The position numbers were made by a program, and so were the translations under genes. This document shows, one piece after another, positions 14,134 to 22,900 of a DNA stretch of 25,618 bases. The stretch covers positions 1-25,618 of the forward strand of contig DCVA01000038.1 of NCBI GenBank assembly GCA_002327925.1, written 5' to 3'. Position 1 is the first letter of the stretch; the number at the start of each line of letters is the position of its first letter. The stretch is from Anaerolineales bacterium UBA2200 (GTDB lineage Bacteria; Chloroflexota; Anaerolineae; UBA2200). The notes under the pieces were generated by a model. That model worked only from the letters and a program-made list of their open reading frames with translations. It did not search any database and had not been told where the DNA came from.

Positions 14134-14831
14134 GTCGCCGGATTCACAAAACGGTAGCCAAGCCCTCTCTCCGAGAGGATGTAGCGGGGGCTCTCGGCAT
14201 CGGTCTCGATCTTTCTGCGCAAGCGGTAGACAAAAAGCTTCACATAGTCGACGTCATCCGCATACTCTGCGCCCCAGATCTTTTCCAGAATCTGCCTGTG
14301 GGTCAGCACACGGCCAACGTTCTCCGCCAGCAATAGCAGCAGACGCAGCTCGGTTGGCGTCAGGTCCACATGCTTGCCATCGCGCGTCACAACAAGTCGA
14401 TCCGCGTCGATCACCAGCTCCTGATTGGCAAAGATGACTCCGTCCTTCGGGGGTCTGGCCGCATCAGCACGACGAAGAATGGCCTCCAGGCGAGCCTCAA
14501 GCTCCTTCAGACTGAATGGCTTGACAACATAGTCGTCGGCTCCCAGCTTGAGACCTTTGACCCTCTCCTCTTCCTGGACGCGGGCGGTCAGGATAACGAT
14601 GGGCACCTGGGATAGCTCGCGAATTCGCCGGCAGACTTCCCAGCCATCGATCTTGGGCATGGCGATATCCAGAATGACCATGTCCGGCCGCTCGTTGTAG
14701 AGGACCTGAAGGCCCTCCAGGCCATTTCCCGCCGTGACCACGGCGTAACCGGCGCGTTCGAAGTACAGCTCCAGCGCCTTCACCAGGTCGGCATCATCCT
14801 CAACGATGAGAAGCTTGGTTTTGTCGGCCAT
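14130..14831 (-). CDS. OmpR/PhoB-family response regulator
   Basis: This 233-residue response regulator has an N-terminal receiver domain and a C-terminal winged-helix DNA-binding domain. The acidic pocket (VEDDADLV), phosphoacceptor Asp55 in VILDIAMPKIDGW and Lys104 in YVVKPFSLKE are intact. The winged helix shows LTPTELRLLLLLAENVGRVL and YVKLFVYRLRRKIE, ending GLGYRF. ATG 14831 has GGAGG upstream; the reading frame extends only six codons further. It lies about 100 bp downstream of the histidine kinase gene and is its probable partner. Regulators of this type bind tandem 11-bp direct repeats, and such an array is present at 13228-13260 between the RiPP operons, which makes that locus a candidate target. 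Confidence 0.94.
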   Translation of the reverse strand: MADKTKLLIVEDDADLVKALELYFERAGYAVVTAGNGLEGLQVLYNERPDMVILDIAMPKIDGWEVCRRIRELSQVPIVILTARVQEEERVKGLKLGADDYVVKPFSLKELEARLEAILRRADAARPPKDGVIFANQELVIDADRLVVTRDGKHVDLTPTELRLLLLLAENVGRVLTHRQILEKIWGAEYADDVDYVKLFVYRLRRKIETDAESPRYILSERGLGYRFVNPAT

Positions 14832-14876
14832 TCGCCCTCCAGCAGGCATCGGCTCGCATCGCAGCCATCTTTTTCT

Positions 14877-14905
14877 ACTATACTGCCATCTGTCTAGACG
14901 GAGAA
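14877..14905 (-). promoter_or_regulatory. Possible internal promoter for the response regulator
   Basis: On the - strand a TATAGT -10-like box (14877-14882) lies about 45 nt before the response-regulator start. The -35 region (TTCTCC, 14900-14905, 17 bp spacing) is poor. It would allow separate expression in the 98-bp gap after the kinase gene. Confidence 0.3.
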
Positions 14906-14929
14906 ATGGGCCGGCCGATGCGGATAGTT

Positions 14930-16405
14930 CTAGTCCTGTTCAACCGGGGGTGCACGGCCGGCCGGCATACTCACGACGAAGCGGCTGCCCTTGCCAACCG
15001 TGCTCTCCACCTGGATCTCGCCTCCGTGCGCCGCAACTGCTTCCTTGACCAGCGCCAGCCCCAGGCCTGTGCCCTGCACTTCCGTCGAGGCAGGCACACG
15101 GTAGAACTTGGTGAAGAGGAACGGGATCGCTTCCTCGGGAATGCCCACCCCCTCATCCTGCACGGACAACTTGATCAGCCCGGCATCGCCCCACACGTCA
15201 ATGGAAACCCGACCTCCATCGTGGCTGAACTTGACGGCGTTGCCCACCAGGTTGCGCACCATGCTCCGGATCAGCTCCGGGTCGGCCCACAACAAAGGGA
15301 GATCAGGAGAAGCATCCACGCCGATTACCACTCGCCGGGACCGGGCCTGCACCTGCAGCAGAGCAACTCCCTCACGCACCAACGCGCCCAGATCCAATGG
15401 CTCACGCATCAGCTCGAACCGCCCCGCCTCCAGACGCGAAAGACCGAGCGAGTCATTCACCAGCCCCGTCAACAAATCCGTCTCACGATCAATGACTTGC
15501 AGCCACCCGCGATAGACATCACTCTTCTGTGCCGGCGCCTCGTCCAGCAGCAATTCTGTGTAGGCCTTGATGGAGGCCAGAGGCGAACGCAGTTCGTGGG
15601 AGACGTTGGCCACAATCTCGGACTTGAGCCTATCCAGCTCCTTTAACTTGCGGTTGTCATCGACCGTCTGCTGATGCAGCCTCGCGTTCTCCAGTGCCGC
15701 CGCCGCCTGGCTGCCAATAGTTGCAGCAAGGTTGACCTGCTTGCGACTGAACCCCTTCGACTCCACCTGGTCGAGGGCCATGAAACCGATCACTGTATCC
15801 CGCGTGACAAGAGGCACGACCATCAGGCTCTGCACGTCAAACGGTTGGGTCCATTCACCGGGGAGGGCGGTAAGGGCAGAGGAGTTCAGCACCAGGGGCA
15901 GCCGGTCTTCCAGCACCTGCGCGAGGATGGGGATCTCGTCCACAGTCTGTGTGTAGGTGCGGCGCCGAAATGTCTCCCAGGCAATCCGGTCGGTTTCTCC
16001 GGACGCACGCTGTGACATCAGGGGAAGAATGCGATCCTTTTCCAGAAGGAAGATGCTGCAACGGTGTACGTCGCAGGCCTGTGCGGTTCGCCGGCTAATC
16101 ACCTGCAGCACCTTTTGCAGCTCGATGGTGGAACCTACGGCCGTGGCGATGTCCAGCAGAATGAGGGATTCGCGCAGTCGATCCTGCTCGGAGCGGACCG
16201 ACCGCCTGACCAGGTACAGGACGAGCCAGAGCAGCCCGATGGCCGTAGCAAAGGAGATCAGCCCGCTGACGACGGCTTCGACGACCGTAATCTTGCCAGC
16301 CCAAAGGTATACGCACTCGCGACAGGCAGATCCGATCGCCACAACGGCTAGCAGCCGCCACCAAAGAGGGTGAAATCCGTCTCTCTCATCCTCGAGCGAC
16401 TTCAC
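14930..16405 (-). CDS. GAF-domain sensor histidine kinase
   Basis: This 491-residue kinase has two N-terminal membrane spans (about residues 14-36 and 40-66) with almost no external loop, a GAF domain (about 80-240; CSIFLLEKDRILPLM, VVPLVTRDTVIGFMALD), then HisKA with the phospho-accepting His in VANVSHELRSPLAS (about 270) and a HATPase domain (VRNLVGNAVKFSHDGG, VQDEGVGIP, GTGLGLALVKE). Short loops plus GAF point to sensing inside the cell or at the membrane. GTG 16405 is preferred because TGAGG lies 5 nt upstream; GTG 16411 is the alternative. It follows recR by about 55 bp on the same strand and precedes the response regulator, so it may be read through from the dnaX-ybaB-recR transcript. 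The signal is unknown. Confidence 0.92.
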   Translation of the reverse strand: MKSLEDERDGFHPLWWRLLAVVAIGSACRECVYLWAGKITVVEAVVSGLISFATAIGLLWLVLYLVRRSVRSEQDRLRESLILLDIATAVGSTIELQKVLQVISRRTAQACDVHRCSIFLLEKDRILPLMSQRASGETDRIAWETFRRRTYTQTVDEIPILAQVLEDRLPLVLNSSALTALPGEWTQPFDVQSLMVVPLVTRDTVIGFMALDQVESKGFSRKQVNLAATIGSQAAAALENARLHQQTVDDNRKLKELDRLKSEIVANVSHELRSPLASIKAYTELLLDEAPAQKSDVYRGWLQVIDRETDLLTGLVNDSLGLSRLEAGRFELMREPLDLGALVREGVALLQVQARSRRVVIGVDASPDLPLLWADPELIRSMVRNLVGNAVKFSHDGGRVSIDVWGDAGLIKLSVQDEGVGIPEEAIPFLFTKFYRVPASTEVQGTGLGLALVKEAVAAHGGEIQVESTVGKGSRFVVSMPAGRAPPVEQD

Positions 16406-16462
16406 ATCCACCTCACTCGCGTCTGGCTGGGCCCGGAGCTCCAGGATGGTCGGCGGCCAGGG

Positions 16463-17098
16463 CTAGAACTCACGGCGACCCTCGAGGGCTTGCCCCAGGG
16501 TAACTTCATCTGCGTACTCCAGGTCTCCGCCGATTGGCAGGCCTCTGGCCAACCGTGTAACCCTTATCCCCAGCGGGGCCAACTGGCGAGCGACGTACAT
16601 GGCCGTTGCCTCGCCCTCCAGATTGGGGTTCGTGGCCAGCAGAACCTCACGCACCTGACCGGTTTGCACGCGGCTTACTAGCTCTCGGATCTTGAGCTCC
16701 TCAGGGCCGATTCCTTCCACTGGCGAAATCGCCCCGTGCAGGACGTGATAGAGGCCATGATAAAGGCGTGTGCGCTCAACGGCCAGCACGTCCAGAGGCT
16801 CCTCTACCACGCATACCTGAGTGACATCACGCTCCGCACTGCCGCAGATTGAACAGGGGCTTCTTTCGGCGATGTTGAAGCACACGCTGCAAAGGACCGT
16901 GCGTTCTTTGACAACGCGCAGGGATTCGGCCAGAGAAAGGACCTGCTCCGCCGGAGATCGCAACAGGTAGTAGGCCAGCCGGGAAGCGGTCTTGGGCCCA
17001 ATGCCGGGCAATCGACACAGCTCATCTATGAGGCGCGTTACAGGTCTGGGTGCGGCAGTGACCGCCTGGGGCGATGAGCCATGCTCTGTGCCGGTCAT
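16463..17098 (-). CDS. recR: Recombination protein RecR
   Basis: This 211-residue RecR acts with RecF/RecO in loading RecA at single-strand gaps. Order of features: helix-hairpin-helix RLPGIGPKTASRLAYYLL, the four-Cys zinc finger C-SVC-FNIAERSPC-SIC, then the Toprim domain (VCVVEEPLDVLAVERT, LLATNPNLEGEATAMYVA) and C-terminal RLARGLPIGGDLEYADEVTL. The ATG overlaps the ybaB TAA stop by one base (TAATG), implying coupled translation. A short extra N-terminal tail of about 18 residues precedes the usual RLIDEL start of the family. The dnaX-ybaB-recR order is widely conserved in bacteria. Confidence 0.97.
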   Translation of the reverse strand: MTGTEHGSSPQAVTAAPRPVTRLIDELCRLPGIGPKTASRLAYYLLRSPAEQVLSLAESLRVVKERTVLCSVCFNIAERSPCSICGSAERDVTQVCVVEEPLDVLAVERTRLYHGLYHVLHGAISPVEGIGPEELKIRELVSRVQTGQVREVLLATNPNLEGEATAMYVARQLAPLGIRVTRLARGLPIGGDLEYADEVTLGQALEGRREF

Positions 17099-17448
17099 TA
17101 CATCAACCCTGGCAGGTTCAATGCGCCGGTTAATGGCGCCATTTTCTGTTCCGCCATCTCGCGCGACTTGGCCACGGCCTCGTTCACCGCCGCCATGATC
17201 AGATCCTGCAACATCTCCACGTCTTCCGGATTCGCTGCGTCGGGACTGATGGTCACAGAGCGCACTTCCTGCTGGCCCGTCATCACCACTGCGACGGCAC
17301 CGCCTCCCACAGACACGGTCACAGTTTCCTGGCCCAGTTGCTCCTGGGCCTGCATCATCTGCACCTGCAACTGCTGCACCTGCTTCATCATGGAGCCCCC
17401 AGCGGGCTGCGGGAAGCGCATTCTCCCGCCCTTTCCTTTGCTACCCAT
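17098..17448 (-). CDS. ybaB: YbaB/EbfC nucleoid-associated protein
   Basis: This 116-residue YbaB-family DNA-binding protein forms tweezer-like dimers on the nucleoid. The family pattern is a helical, Met/Gln-rich N-terminus (MMKQVQQLQVQMMQAQEQLG), a beta-sheet with VSVGGGAVAVVMTGQQEV, SVTISPDAA, and a final helix DLIMAAVNEAVAKSREM. The ending APLTGALNLPGLM matches the common LPGL tail. ATG 17448 has GGAGG about 6 nt upstream; the in-frame TTG two codons earlier is less likely. It lies 39 bp after dnaX and overlaps recR by one base. Confidence 0.95.
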   Translation of the reverse strand: MGSKGKGGRMRFPQPAGGSMMKQVQQLQVQMMQAQEQLGQETVTVSVGGGAVAVVMTGQQEVRSVTISPDAANPEDVEMLQDLIMAAVNEAVAKSREMAEQKMAPLTGALNLPGLM

Positions 17449-17487
17449 TCTCAATCCTCCGTTGCGGAGTCTGTTTTCTGGCAGAGC

Positions 17488-19257
17488 TCACTGCACATCG
17501 ACCACTGTTGCGCCCAGCTGGTCAATCGCTTCTCGTACCACAGGATTGCGCAATAGCTCTTCCCGCCTGCTGGACTCTGTCTCCTTCTCGCGTTCCTGTC
17601 TGTTTCCATCGTAGAGCTTGCTCTCCAGGCGGCAGGGCCGGCCAGCCAGCCCCGAGAGAGCCTCCTCGACAATCCTGCGGTTGTGCTCATCGTTGAGGCG
17701 CTCGCGGTGAAAGCCATGATAGAAACCAAGGGTTACCACGTCCCCCTGCATTTTGAGAGGCTCGCACGACTTGAGCAACGCCTCCACCTGTCGGCTTTTG
17801 GGTCGAATCGCCTGCAGCAGGCGGCCCCAGTTCTCCTGCAGCCAGGCCAGGCCCGGGTCGGCAGAAACGCTGGCCTGCCTGACTGGCGCCTGTGTCTCCC
17901 CTGCGGCTGACGCCTCCTTCGTGCTCCCGGGTGGGATTGCCCTCTTCTCCTCCAATCGCGGGTTCAGGTCTGGTGGATCAGGGGGCTCGGGCGGCGGCTC
18001 CACGTGCCCACTGGCCGGTCTGGACGATGCTTGCGACCCAGAGACCACTGTGCGCGAGGAGGGACCTCGGCGCTCCGCAGGTCCGGCGGCAGCCGCCCGC
18101 GCCGTTTGCGGGGCAGACACGGCGCCAGGCTCTCCCGCCACGGTGCCAGGTCCACGCTGGGCCTGCCCCGGGGACTCTTCGGGCAAACATGCCTCAACCA
18201 GGGCCATTTCCAGGGGCAACTGAGTGTGACTGCCCGTCTTGAGCAGATTGCCAGCACCGTTGAATAGCCGCACGGCCCGCAGCAGGCGGGCGATCGTGAG
18301 CGCCTCGGCCTGAGCGGCCATGCTCTTCTCCGTCTCCGGCGTTACGCTCAGCAATTGCGCGCCTCCGTTCTTGATCAACAGCAAGCCGCGCAGGTACTCC
18401 AGCACTTCACGCGTGAGCTGCCGCGCCTCAACACCGTTGTCAAGGGCCTCGTTGATCCAGCGTAGACCAGAACCGGCATCGCCGGAGATCACCGCCTGTG
18501 CCATGCCCGCGACCACCGCCTCGGGGGCGGACCCCAAGACTCGCTCCACGTCCTCCAGCTTGATTTCTTCGACGCCGAACGACACGAGCTGATCCAGCAG
18601 GCTTTCCGCATCGCGGAAGCTACCCGTTGCGTGACGCGCAATGGCCGCCAGCGCCTCTGACCTGGCTCGGACTCCCTCCTGGGCACAGATCCGCTCAAGC
18701 TTGAGCAGCAGATTGGGCACGGAAACGCGGCGAAAATCAAACCTCTGGCAGCGCGAAAGGACCGTCAACGGGATACGATGTGGCTCTGTGGTCGCCAGAA
18801 CAAAGATGGCGTGAGGAGGAGGTTCTTCCAGCGTCTTGAGCAGAGCGTTGAAAGCCGGATCGGTGAGCATGTGCACTTCGTCGACTACGTACACCTTGTA
18901 GCGGCACTCATTGGGCGAGAAGGCGATCTTGTCACGCAGGCTGCGGATCTCATCGATCCCGCGGTTCGAGGCGGCATCTATCTCAATCAGGTCGAGGGCG
19001 CGCCCCTCATTGATGCTGGTGCAGATGGAGCAATGGTTGCATGGCTCGCCATCCGCAGGCTCGAGGCAGTTGACGGCCTTGGCGAAGATGCGAGCCGCAC
19101 TGGTCTTGCCCGTTCCGCGCGGTCCGGCAAACAGGTAGGCATGGCCAATGCGTCCGGCCCGCAGGGCATTGAGCAGGGTCTGGGTCACGTGCTCCTGACC
19201 AATGAGCTCGGAAAAGGTACGTGAACGCCATCTACGATAGAGCGCCTGCCCTGCCAT
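17488..19257 (-). CDS. dnaX: DNA polymerase III subunit gamma/tau
   Basis: This 589-residue clamp-loader ATPase has the conserved N-terminus LYRRWRSRTFSELIGQEHV, Walker A in FAGPRGTGKTS (about residues 43-53), zinc-binding cysteines 64, 73, 76 and 79, Walker B/DEVH box in YVVDEVHML, and the SRC motif in LTVLSRCQRFDF. A Pro/Ala/Gly-rich linker (about 385-480) precedes a tau-like C-terminal domain (LAWLQENWGRLLQAIRPKSR). ATG 19257 with GGGAGGG upstream is preferred over an in-frame start 9 codons earlier. No obvious A-rich slippery site for a gamma frameshift is visible. It heads the dnaX-ybaB-recR group and has a probable promoter directly upstream. Confidence 0.97.
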   Translation of the reverse strand: MAGQALYRRWRSRTFSELIGQEHVTQTLLNALRAGRIGHAYLFAGPRGTGKTSAARIFAKAVNCLEPADGEPCNHCSICTSINEGRALDLIEIDAASNRGIDEIRSLRDKIAFSPNECRYKVYVVDEVHMLTDPAFNALLKTLEEPPPHAIFVLATTEPHRIPLTVLSRCQRFDFRRVSVPNLLLKLERICAQEGVRARSEALAAIARHATGSFRDAESLLDQLVSFGVEEIKLEDVERVLGSAPEAVVAGMAQAVISGDAGSGLRWINEALDNGVEARQLTREVLEYLRGLLLIKNGGAQLLSVTPETEKSMAAQAEALTIARLLRAVRLFNGAGNLLKTGSHTQLPLEMALVEACLPEESPGQAQRGPGTVAGEPGAVSAPQTARAAAAGPAERRGPSSRTVVSGSQASSRPASGHVEPPPEPPDPPDLNPRLEEKRAIPPGSTKEASAAGETQAPVRQASVSADPGLAWLQENWGRLLQAIRPKSRQVEALLKSCEPLKMQGDVVTLGFYHGFHRERLNDEHNRRIVEEALSGLAGRPCRLESKLYDGNRQEREKETESSRREELLRNPVVREAIDQLGATVVDVQ

Positions 19258-19274
19258 GTGCCCTCCCTTCGACA

Positions 19275-19303
19275 AGTCTAGCACGGATATACCCGAAATG
19301 CAA
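19275..19303 (-). promoter_or_regulatory. Probable dnaX promoter
   Basis: On the - strand TTGCAT (19298-19303) and TAGACT (19275-19280) are spaced 17 bp apart. They sit in the short gap between sua5 and dnaX, with a predicted start near 19268, about 11 nt before the ATG. Both boxes are partial matches. Confidence 0.4.
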
Positions 19304-19347
19304 GCCTTTAGTGCGGGAACCGTGCGCTCATGAGTGTCCCGGGGCGT

Positions 19348-19980
19348 CTACATTCCCTCACGCAACAGCAATTCAACCCTGTCGACCACCGCGCCACGCC
19401 GCAGGATGACAGGTGACTCCCCTGTGACATCCACGATAGTCGATGGCACGCCCCCAGGGCAAGGTCCGGCATCCAGAATCAGGGGCACCCGTCGCTCGAG
19501 AGCGCGGGCGACCTCGTCCGCCGCAACCGTCTCCTGCTGCCCGGACAGGTTCGCGCTGGTTACGGCCAGGGGCGCTCCGACCTCACGGATGAGAGTCAGA
19601 GCCACGTCGTGAGCCGGTACCCGCACGGCCACGGAGGGTGACCCTCCCGTCACCTGATCCAGCACCGATGCTGCCCTGGGCACGACCAGTGTCACCGGCC
19701 CCGGCCAGAAGCGCTCTGCCAGCCGCCAGGCCCACTCGGGCACGGTCGAGGCAACCAGCTCCATGTCCTCTGTCCGGGCCAGCAAAAGGGGAATGGCCTT
19801 CAAGCGCTCACGTCCCTTCACGATGTAGAGCTTTTCCACACCCACGGCCAACATGCTGTGGGCCGCCAGGCCGTAAACCGTGTCGGTTGGGACACCGACA
19901 ACACCGCCGCGGCGCAGGAGCACGCTCGCTCGCGCAATGCCAGCGGCATTTGCCTGAACCAGCAGCCGCCTGTTATGCAT
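19348..19980 (-). CDS. tsaC: Threonylcarbamoyl-AMP synthase (Sua5/YwlC/TsaC)
   Basis: This 210-residue enzyme makes threonylcarbamoyl-AMP from Thr, bicarbonate and ATP for t6A37 tRNA modification. The motifs GVVGVPTDTVYGLAAHS, KGRERLKAIPLLL, WPGPVTLVV and APLAVTSANLSGQ are intact. It is the short form without a separate Sua5 C-terminal domain. ATG 19980 overlaps the end of the upstream HAD gene by 8 bp, so translation is coupled; the frame extends upstream but that stretch lies inside the HAD gene. It is the last gene of the prfA-prmC-HAD-sua5 operon, and a prfA-prmC-sua5 grouping is common in bacteria. Confidence 0.95.
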   Translation of the reverse strand: MHNRRLLVQANAAGIARASVLLRRGGVVGVPTDTVYGLAAHSMLAVGVEKLYIVKGRERLKAIPLLLARTEDMELVASTVPEWAWRLAERFWPGPVTLVVPRAASVLDQVTGGSPSVAVRVPAHDVALTLIREVGAPLAVTSANLSGQQETVAADEVARALERRVPLILDAGPCPGGVPSTIVDVTGESPVILRRGAVVDRVELLLREGM

Positions 19981-20782
19981 GATGTTGCCCCAGGACGAAG
20001 CGCTCGATGGCCCATGCCGCTCCATCAGCACTGACATCAGCAGTCACATAATCCGCCGCCGCCTTGCAGGCGGCGCTGGCATTGCCCATGGCCACTCCCA
20101 GACCAGCCCAGGCTATCATTGCCACATCGTTGTCCTGGTCGCCGATCGCCATCGTCTCGGCCCGGGATACCCCTAGCCTCTCAGCCAGAAAGGCGAGCCC
20201 CTTGCCCTTGGATACGGCGGGGTTGGAGGCCTCCACAAAGTGGGAGAAGGAGCGCACGACGCTCAAGCGTGGCCCAAAGCGCTCTTTCAGCGACCGCTCC
20301 ACCAGAGCGGCGCGTTCTGGCTGCACGATCACCAGGAGTTGCACCAGCTCGACAGACTCGTCCAGATCCGCCAGCCATCGCACCTCTTGCCCTGCGGGCG
20401 CCAGGTCAATGAGTACCTGCACTTCAGGAGTGAGAGCGTGGGCGTACAGATGCTCCCGCGCATAGACACAAAGATCCCATCCCTGAGCCAGCACATAAGT
20501 CATGAACTCATCTGCGACCGGCCTCGGCACAGTGCATTCGTACAGCAACTCACTGCTGAGCGGATCGATCACGAGAGCACCCTGGTTACAGATTAGTGGC
20601 TCACGGATGCCCAGATCCTTGGCAAACACCCGTACTTGATGAAACAGGCGACCCGAAGCGAGGGTAACGTGAACTCCCCCGGCGATGGCTGCGCCGATGG
20701 CTTGCCTGGTACGCAGCGTGATCTGCAGGGAGCCATCCACCAGAGTCCCGTCCACATCCAGGGCTAACAGACGATAGGGCAA
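19973..20782 (-). CDS. Cof-type HAD-superfamily phosphatase
   Basis: This protein of about 269 residues is a HAD hydrolase of the Cof (type IIB) subfamily, cytoplasmic phosphatases acting on small phosphorylated metabolites. Motif I is LALDVDGTLVDG, motif II is VTLASGRLF, the Lys motif is in VSKGKGLAFLAERLG, and motif IV is MAIGDQDNDVAMIAWAGLGV. TTG 20782 is preferred: GGAGGAGAGG precedes it, and it places the catalytic Asp at the usual distance from the N-terminus. GTG 20809 would add nine residues. It lies between prmC and sua5 on the same strand; substrate is unknown and no link to translation is evident. Confidence 0.92.
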   Translation of the reverse strand: MPYRLLALDVDGTLVDGSLQITLRTRQAIGAAIAGGVHVTLASGRLFHQVRVFAKDLGIREPLICNQGALVIDPLSSELLYECTVPRPVADEFMTYVLAQGWDLCVYAREHLYAHALTPEVQVLIDLAPAGQEVRWLADLDESVELVQLLVIVQPERAALVERSLKERFGPRLSVVRSFSHFVEASNPAVSKGKGLAFLAERLGVSRAETMAIGDQDNDVAMIAWAGLGVAMGNASAACKAAADYVTADVSADGAAWAIERFVLGQHHA

Positions 20783-20812
20783 ACCTCTCCTCCAGTAGCC
20801 GGGATGCACCTG

Positions 20813-21778
20813 TCAGGCGCCCGGCGTCATAATGCGCACAACACGGTCCAGACCCGCATAGTCGAGAAACAGGTCTATTCGCGCTGCAGGGAACCACCGT
20901 CGGGCCAGATCCGTGACCTGTACACCCTGCCCGGCGCCGATTTCCAGTACCGCCACCCCTCCTGGAAGCAGCCAACGACCGGCCTGCTCCAGGAAGCGAG
21001 ATATTTGCGCCAACCCATCTGGGCCACCGTCCAGAGCGAGGAGCGGCTCATACTGGGTCACGTCAGGAGCAAGGGTCGCCAGGTCGGGAGCCGGAATGTA
21101 GGGTAGATTGGCGGCGATGATATCCACCGGCTCCGGCACAGGTTCCAGCAGATCCCCGGCCAGCAGGTGAACCCGATCGGCCACTCCATGCCTCTGACAA
21201 TTGAGGGCTGCCACTTCCAGGGCTGGTGACGAGACGTCGGTTGCATAGACCCGCGCCTCCGGAAGAGAGACCGTGAGGGAAACAGCCACGACGCCGCTCC
21301 CTGTCCCCACATCGGCGAGGGTAATTCGACCCGCGGTCGCCGTCCCGCCCAACCGATGGCGAGACGCGGTAGCGGCCTCGCCCAACACATGGCGAGACGC
21401 GGTAGCAGCCTCGCCCAACCGATGGCGAGACGCAGTAGCGGCCTCCAGAACGCGCTCGACCAGCAGTTCCGTCTCCGGACGAGGAATGAGCACCCGCCGG
21501 TCGATGAAAAACTCAAGGCCAAAGAACTCACGAACCCCGACTATGTAGGCCACCGGCTCATGGTCCCGCCGCCGGCTCAGGGCGGCCTGGAAACGCTGCC
21601 GCTGCTCTTTGGACAGGCCATATTCCGGCCGGGCGAACAACCTGGCCCGATTCCAGCCGAGGATGTGCGCCAGCAGCACCTCTGCATCCAGCGAGGGGGA
21701 AGGTATGTCCGAGGCCGCCAGGGCAGCCGCGGCTTCATCCAGAGCAGACCTGACGGTAGCCGTCTCAGAGCGAGCCAT
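20813..21778 (-). CDS. prmC: Release factor glutamine methyltransferase PrmC (HemK)
   Basis: This 321-residue enzyme methylates the Gln of the GGQ motif in release factors; prfA lies 11 bp upstream in the same operon. The N-terminal helical domain has EPVAYIVGVREFFGLEF and VLIPRPETELLVE, and the SAM-binding loop is LADVGTGSGVVAVSL (about 154-168). The substrate motif, usually NPPY, reads NLPY (N224-Y227). Between the two domains, residues 112-144 are three tandem copies of EAATASRHxLG, encoded by a 33-bp DNA repeat. These explain the length beyond the usual about 280. The ATG has no clear ribosome-binding site. Function is otherwise well supported. Confidence 0.93.
   Translation of the reverse strand: MARSETATVRSALDEAAAALAASDIPSPSLDAEVLLAHILGWNRARLFARPEYGLSKEQRQRFQAALSRRRDHEPVAYIVGVREFFGLEFFIDRRVLIPRPETELLVERVLEAATASRHRLGEAATASRHVLGEAATASRHRLGGTATAGRITLADVGTGSGVVAVSLTVSLPEARVYATDVSSPALEVAALNCQRHGVADRVHLLAGDLLEPVPEPVDIIAANLPYIPAPDLATLAPDVTQYEPLLALDGGPDGLAQISRFLEQAGRWLLPGGVAVLEIGAGQGVQVTDLARRWFPAARIDLFLDYAGLDRVVRIMTPGA
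21347..21445. repeat. 33-bp x 3 minisatellite inside prmC
   Basis: Three tandem units (21347-21379, 21380-21412, 21413-21445) share the core GATGGCGAGACGCGGTAGCG with only a few base differences. Being a multiple of three, they add 11 residues each without breaking the frame. A more degenerate fourth copy (GTATAGR versus EAATASR in protein) may follow toward the SAM domain. Confidence 0.9.
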
Positions 21779-21789
21779 TGGCCAACGTT

Positions 21790-22878
21790 CTAGCCCAATC
21801 CCGCCGCGCGCAGCTTTTCCGTCTGCTCAGCAGTGGTCAGCTGCTCGATGAACTCCTCCAGGTCGCCTGCCAGGACCGCTTCCAGGCGGTAGCTGGAGAA
21901 GTTGATGCGGTGATCGGTAATGCGATTCTGTGGAAAGTTGTACGTTCGCACCTTCTCGCTGCGTTCGCCCGAGCCAACCTGGGAGCGCCGCTCTGCCCCG
22001 ACCTGCTCGTCCTGCGCCCCTTGCTGCATATCGTACAGCCGGGCACGCAGGATCGACAGGGCTCGCATCTTGTTCTGAAGCTGCGATCGCTCATCCTGGC
22101 ACGCCGCGACCAGGCCGGTCGGCAGATGTGTGATGCGAACCGCGGAGTCGGTGGTGTTTACGCCTTGCCCGCCCTTTCCGCTCGACCGGTACACGTCGAT
22201 TCGCAGGTCCTCGGGCTTGATCTCTACTTCGACCTCCTCGACCTCGGGGAGAACGGCCACAGTTGCCGTCGAGGTGTGGATGCGGCCGCTGGCCTCGGTA
22301 CTGGGTACGCGCTGCACTCGATGCACACCACTCTCGTGCTTCAATCGCGAATAGGCCCCGTGGCCTTTTAGCTCGAAAACGACCTCTTTGAATCCGCCGA
22401 TTCCCGTCCCGCTGGAACTCAACATCTCGATCTTCCAGCCCTGCGTTTCGGCATAACGCGAGTACATGCGGTACAGGTCAGCGGCGAACAGGGCTGCCTC
22501 CTCGCCTCCGGCCCCGGCACGGATCTCCACGATCACGTTGCGCTCGTCGTTGGGATCCTTCGGGATGAGCAGCATGTGCAGCTTCGTTTGCAGCTCGCTC
22601 TGGCGCCTTTTCAGACCCGAGAGCTCCTCGCGGGCAAGCTCACACATTTCCTCATCCGCCTCTTCCGCCAGAAGGGCCTGAGTTTCCTCTATTTGGCGCG
22701 CCACCGTTCTGCTGTCACGATAGGCCTCCACCACAGGTGCGATCTCAGCCCGCTCCTGAGTAAGCTGGCGCAGGCGGCCGTAATCGGCTGCCACATCTGG
22801 GTCTGCCATCAGGCGCTCCAGCTCCTCGTAGCGAACCTGCACCTGTTCTAACCGGTCAATCACCTGTCCCTGCCCCAT
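21790..22878 (-). CDS. prfA: Peptide chain release factor 1
   Basis: This 362-residue class I release factor recognises UAA and UAG. The codon-reading tripeptide P-x-T is PST (192-194) in HRVQRVPSTEASGRIHTS, which marks RF1 and not RF2 (SPF). The peptidyl-tRNA hydrolysis motif GGQ is in SSGKGGQGVNTTDSAVRITH (236-238). ATG 22878 has GGGAG upstream; an in-frame TTG six codons earlier is less likely. It is the first gene of the prfA-prmC-HAD-sua5 operon, and its modifier PrmC is encoded next. Confidence 0.98.
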   Translation of the reverse strand: MGQGQVIDRLEQVQVRYEELERLMADPDVAADYGRLRQLTQERAEIAPVVEAYRDSRTVARQIEETQALLAEEADEEMCELAREELSGLKRRQSELQTKLHMLLIPKDPNDERNVIVEIRAGAGGEEAALFAADLYRMYSRYAETQGWKIEMLSSSGTGIGGFKEVVFELKGHGAYSRLKHESGVHRVQRVPSTEASGRIHTSTATVAVLPEVEEVEVEIKPEDLRIDVYRSSGKGGQGVNTTDSAVRITHLPTGLVAACQDERSQLQNKMRALSILRARLYDMQQGAQDEQVGAERRSQVGSGERSEKVRTYNFPQNRITDHRINFSSYRLEAVLAGDLEEFIEQLTTAEQTEKLRAAGLG

Positions 22879-22900
22879 ATCGCTCCCTTTACCCAAACCA

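Noticed and set aside
17488..19257. Programmed frameshift site producing a short gamma form of DnaX
   Set aside because: No A6-G or similar slippery heptamer with a downstream stem was seen in the coding strand.
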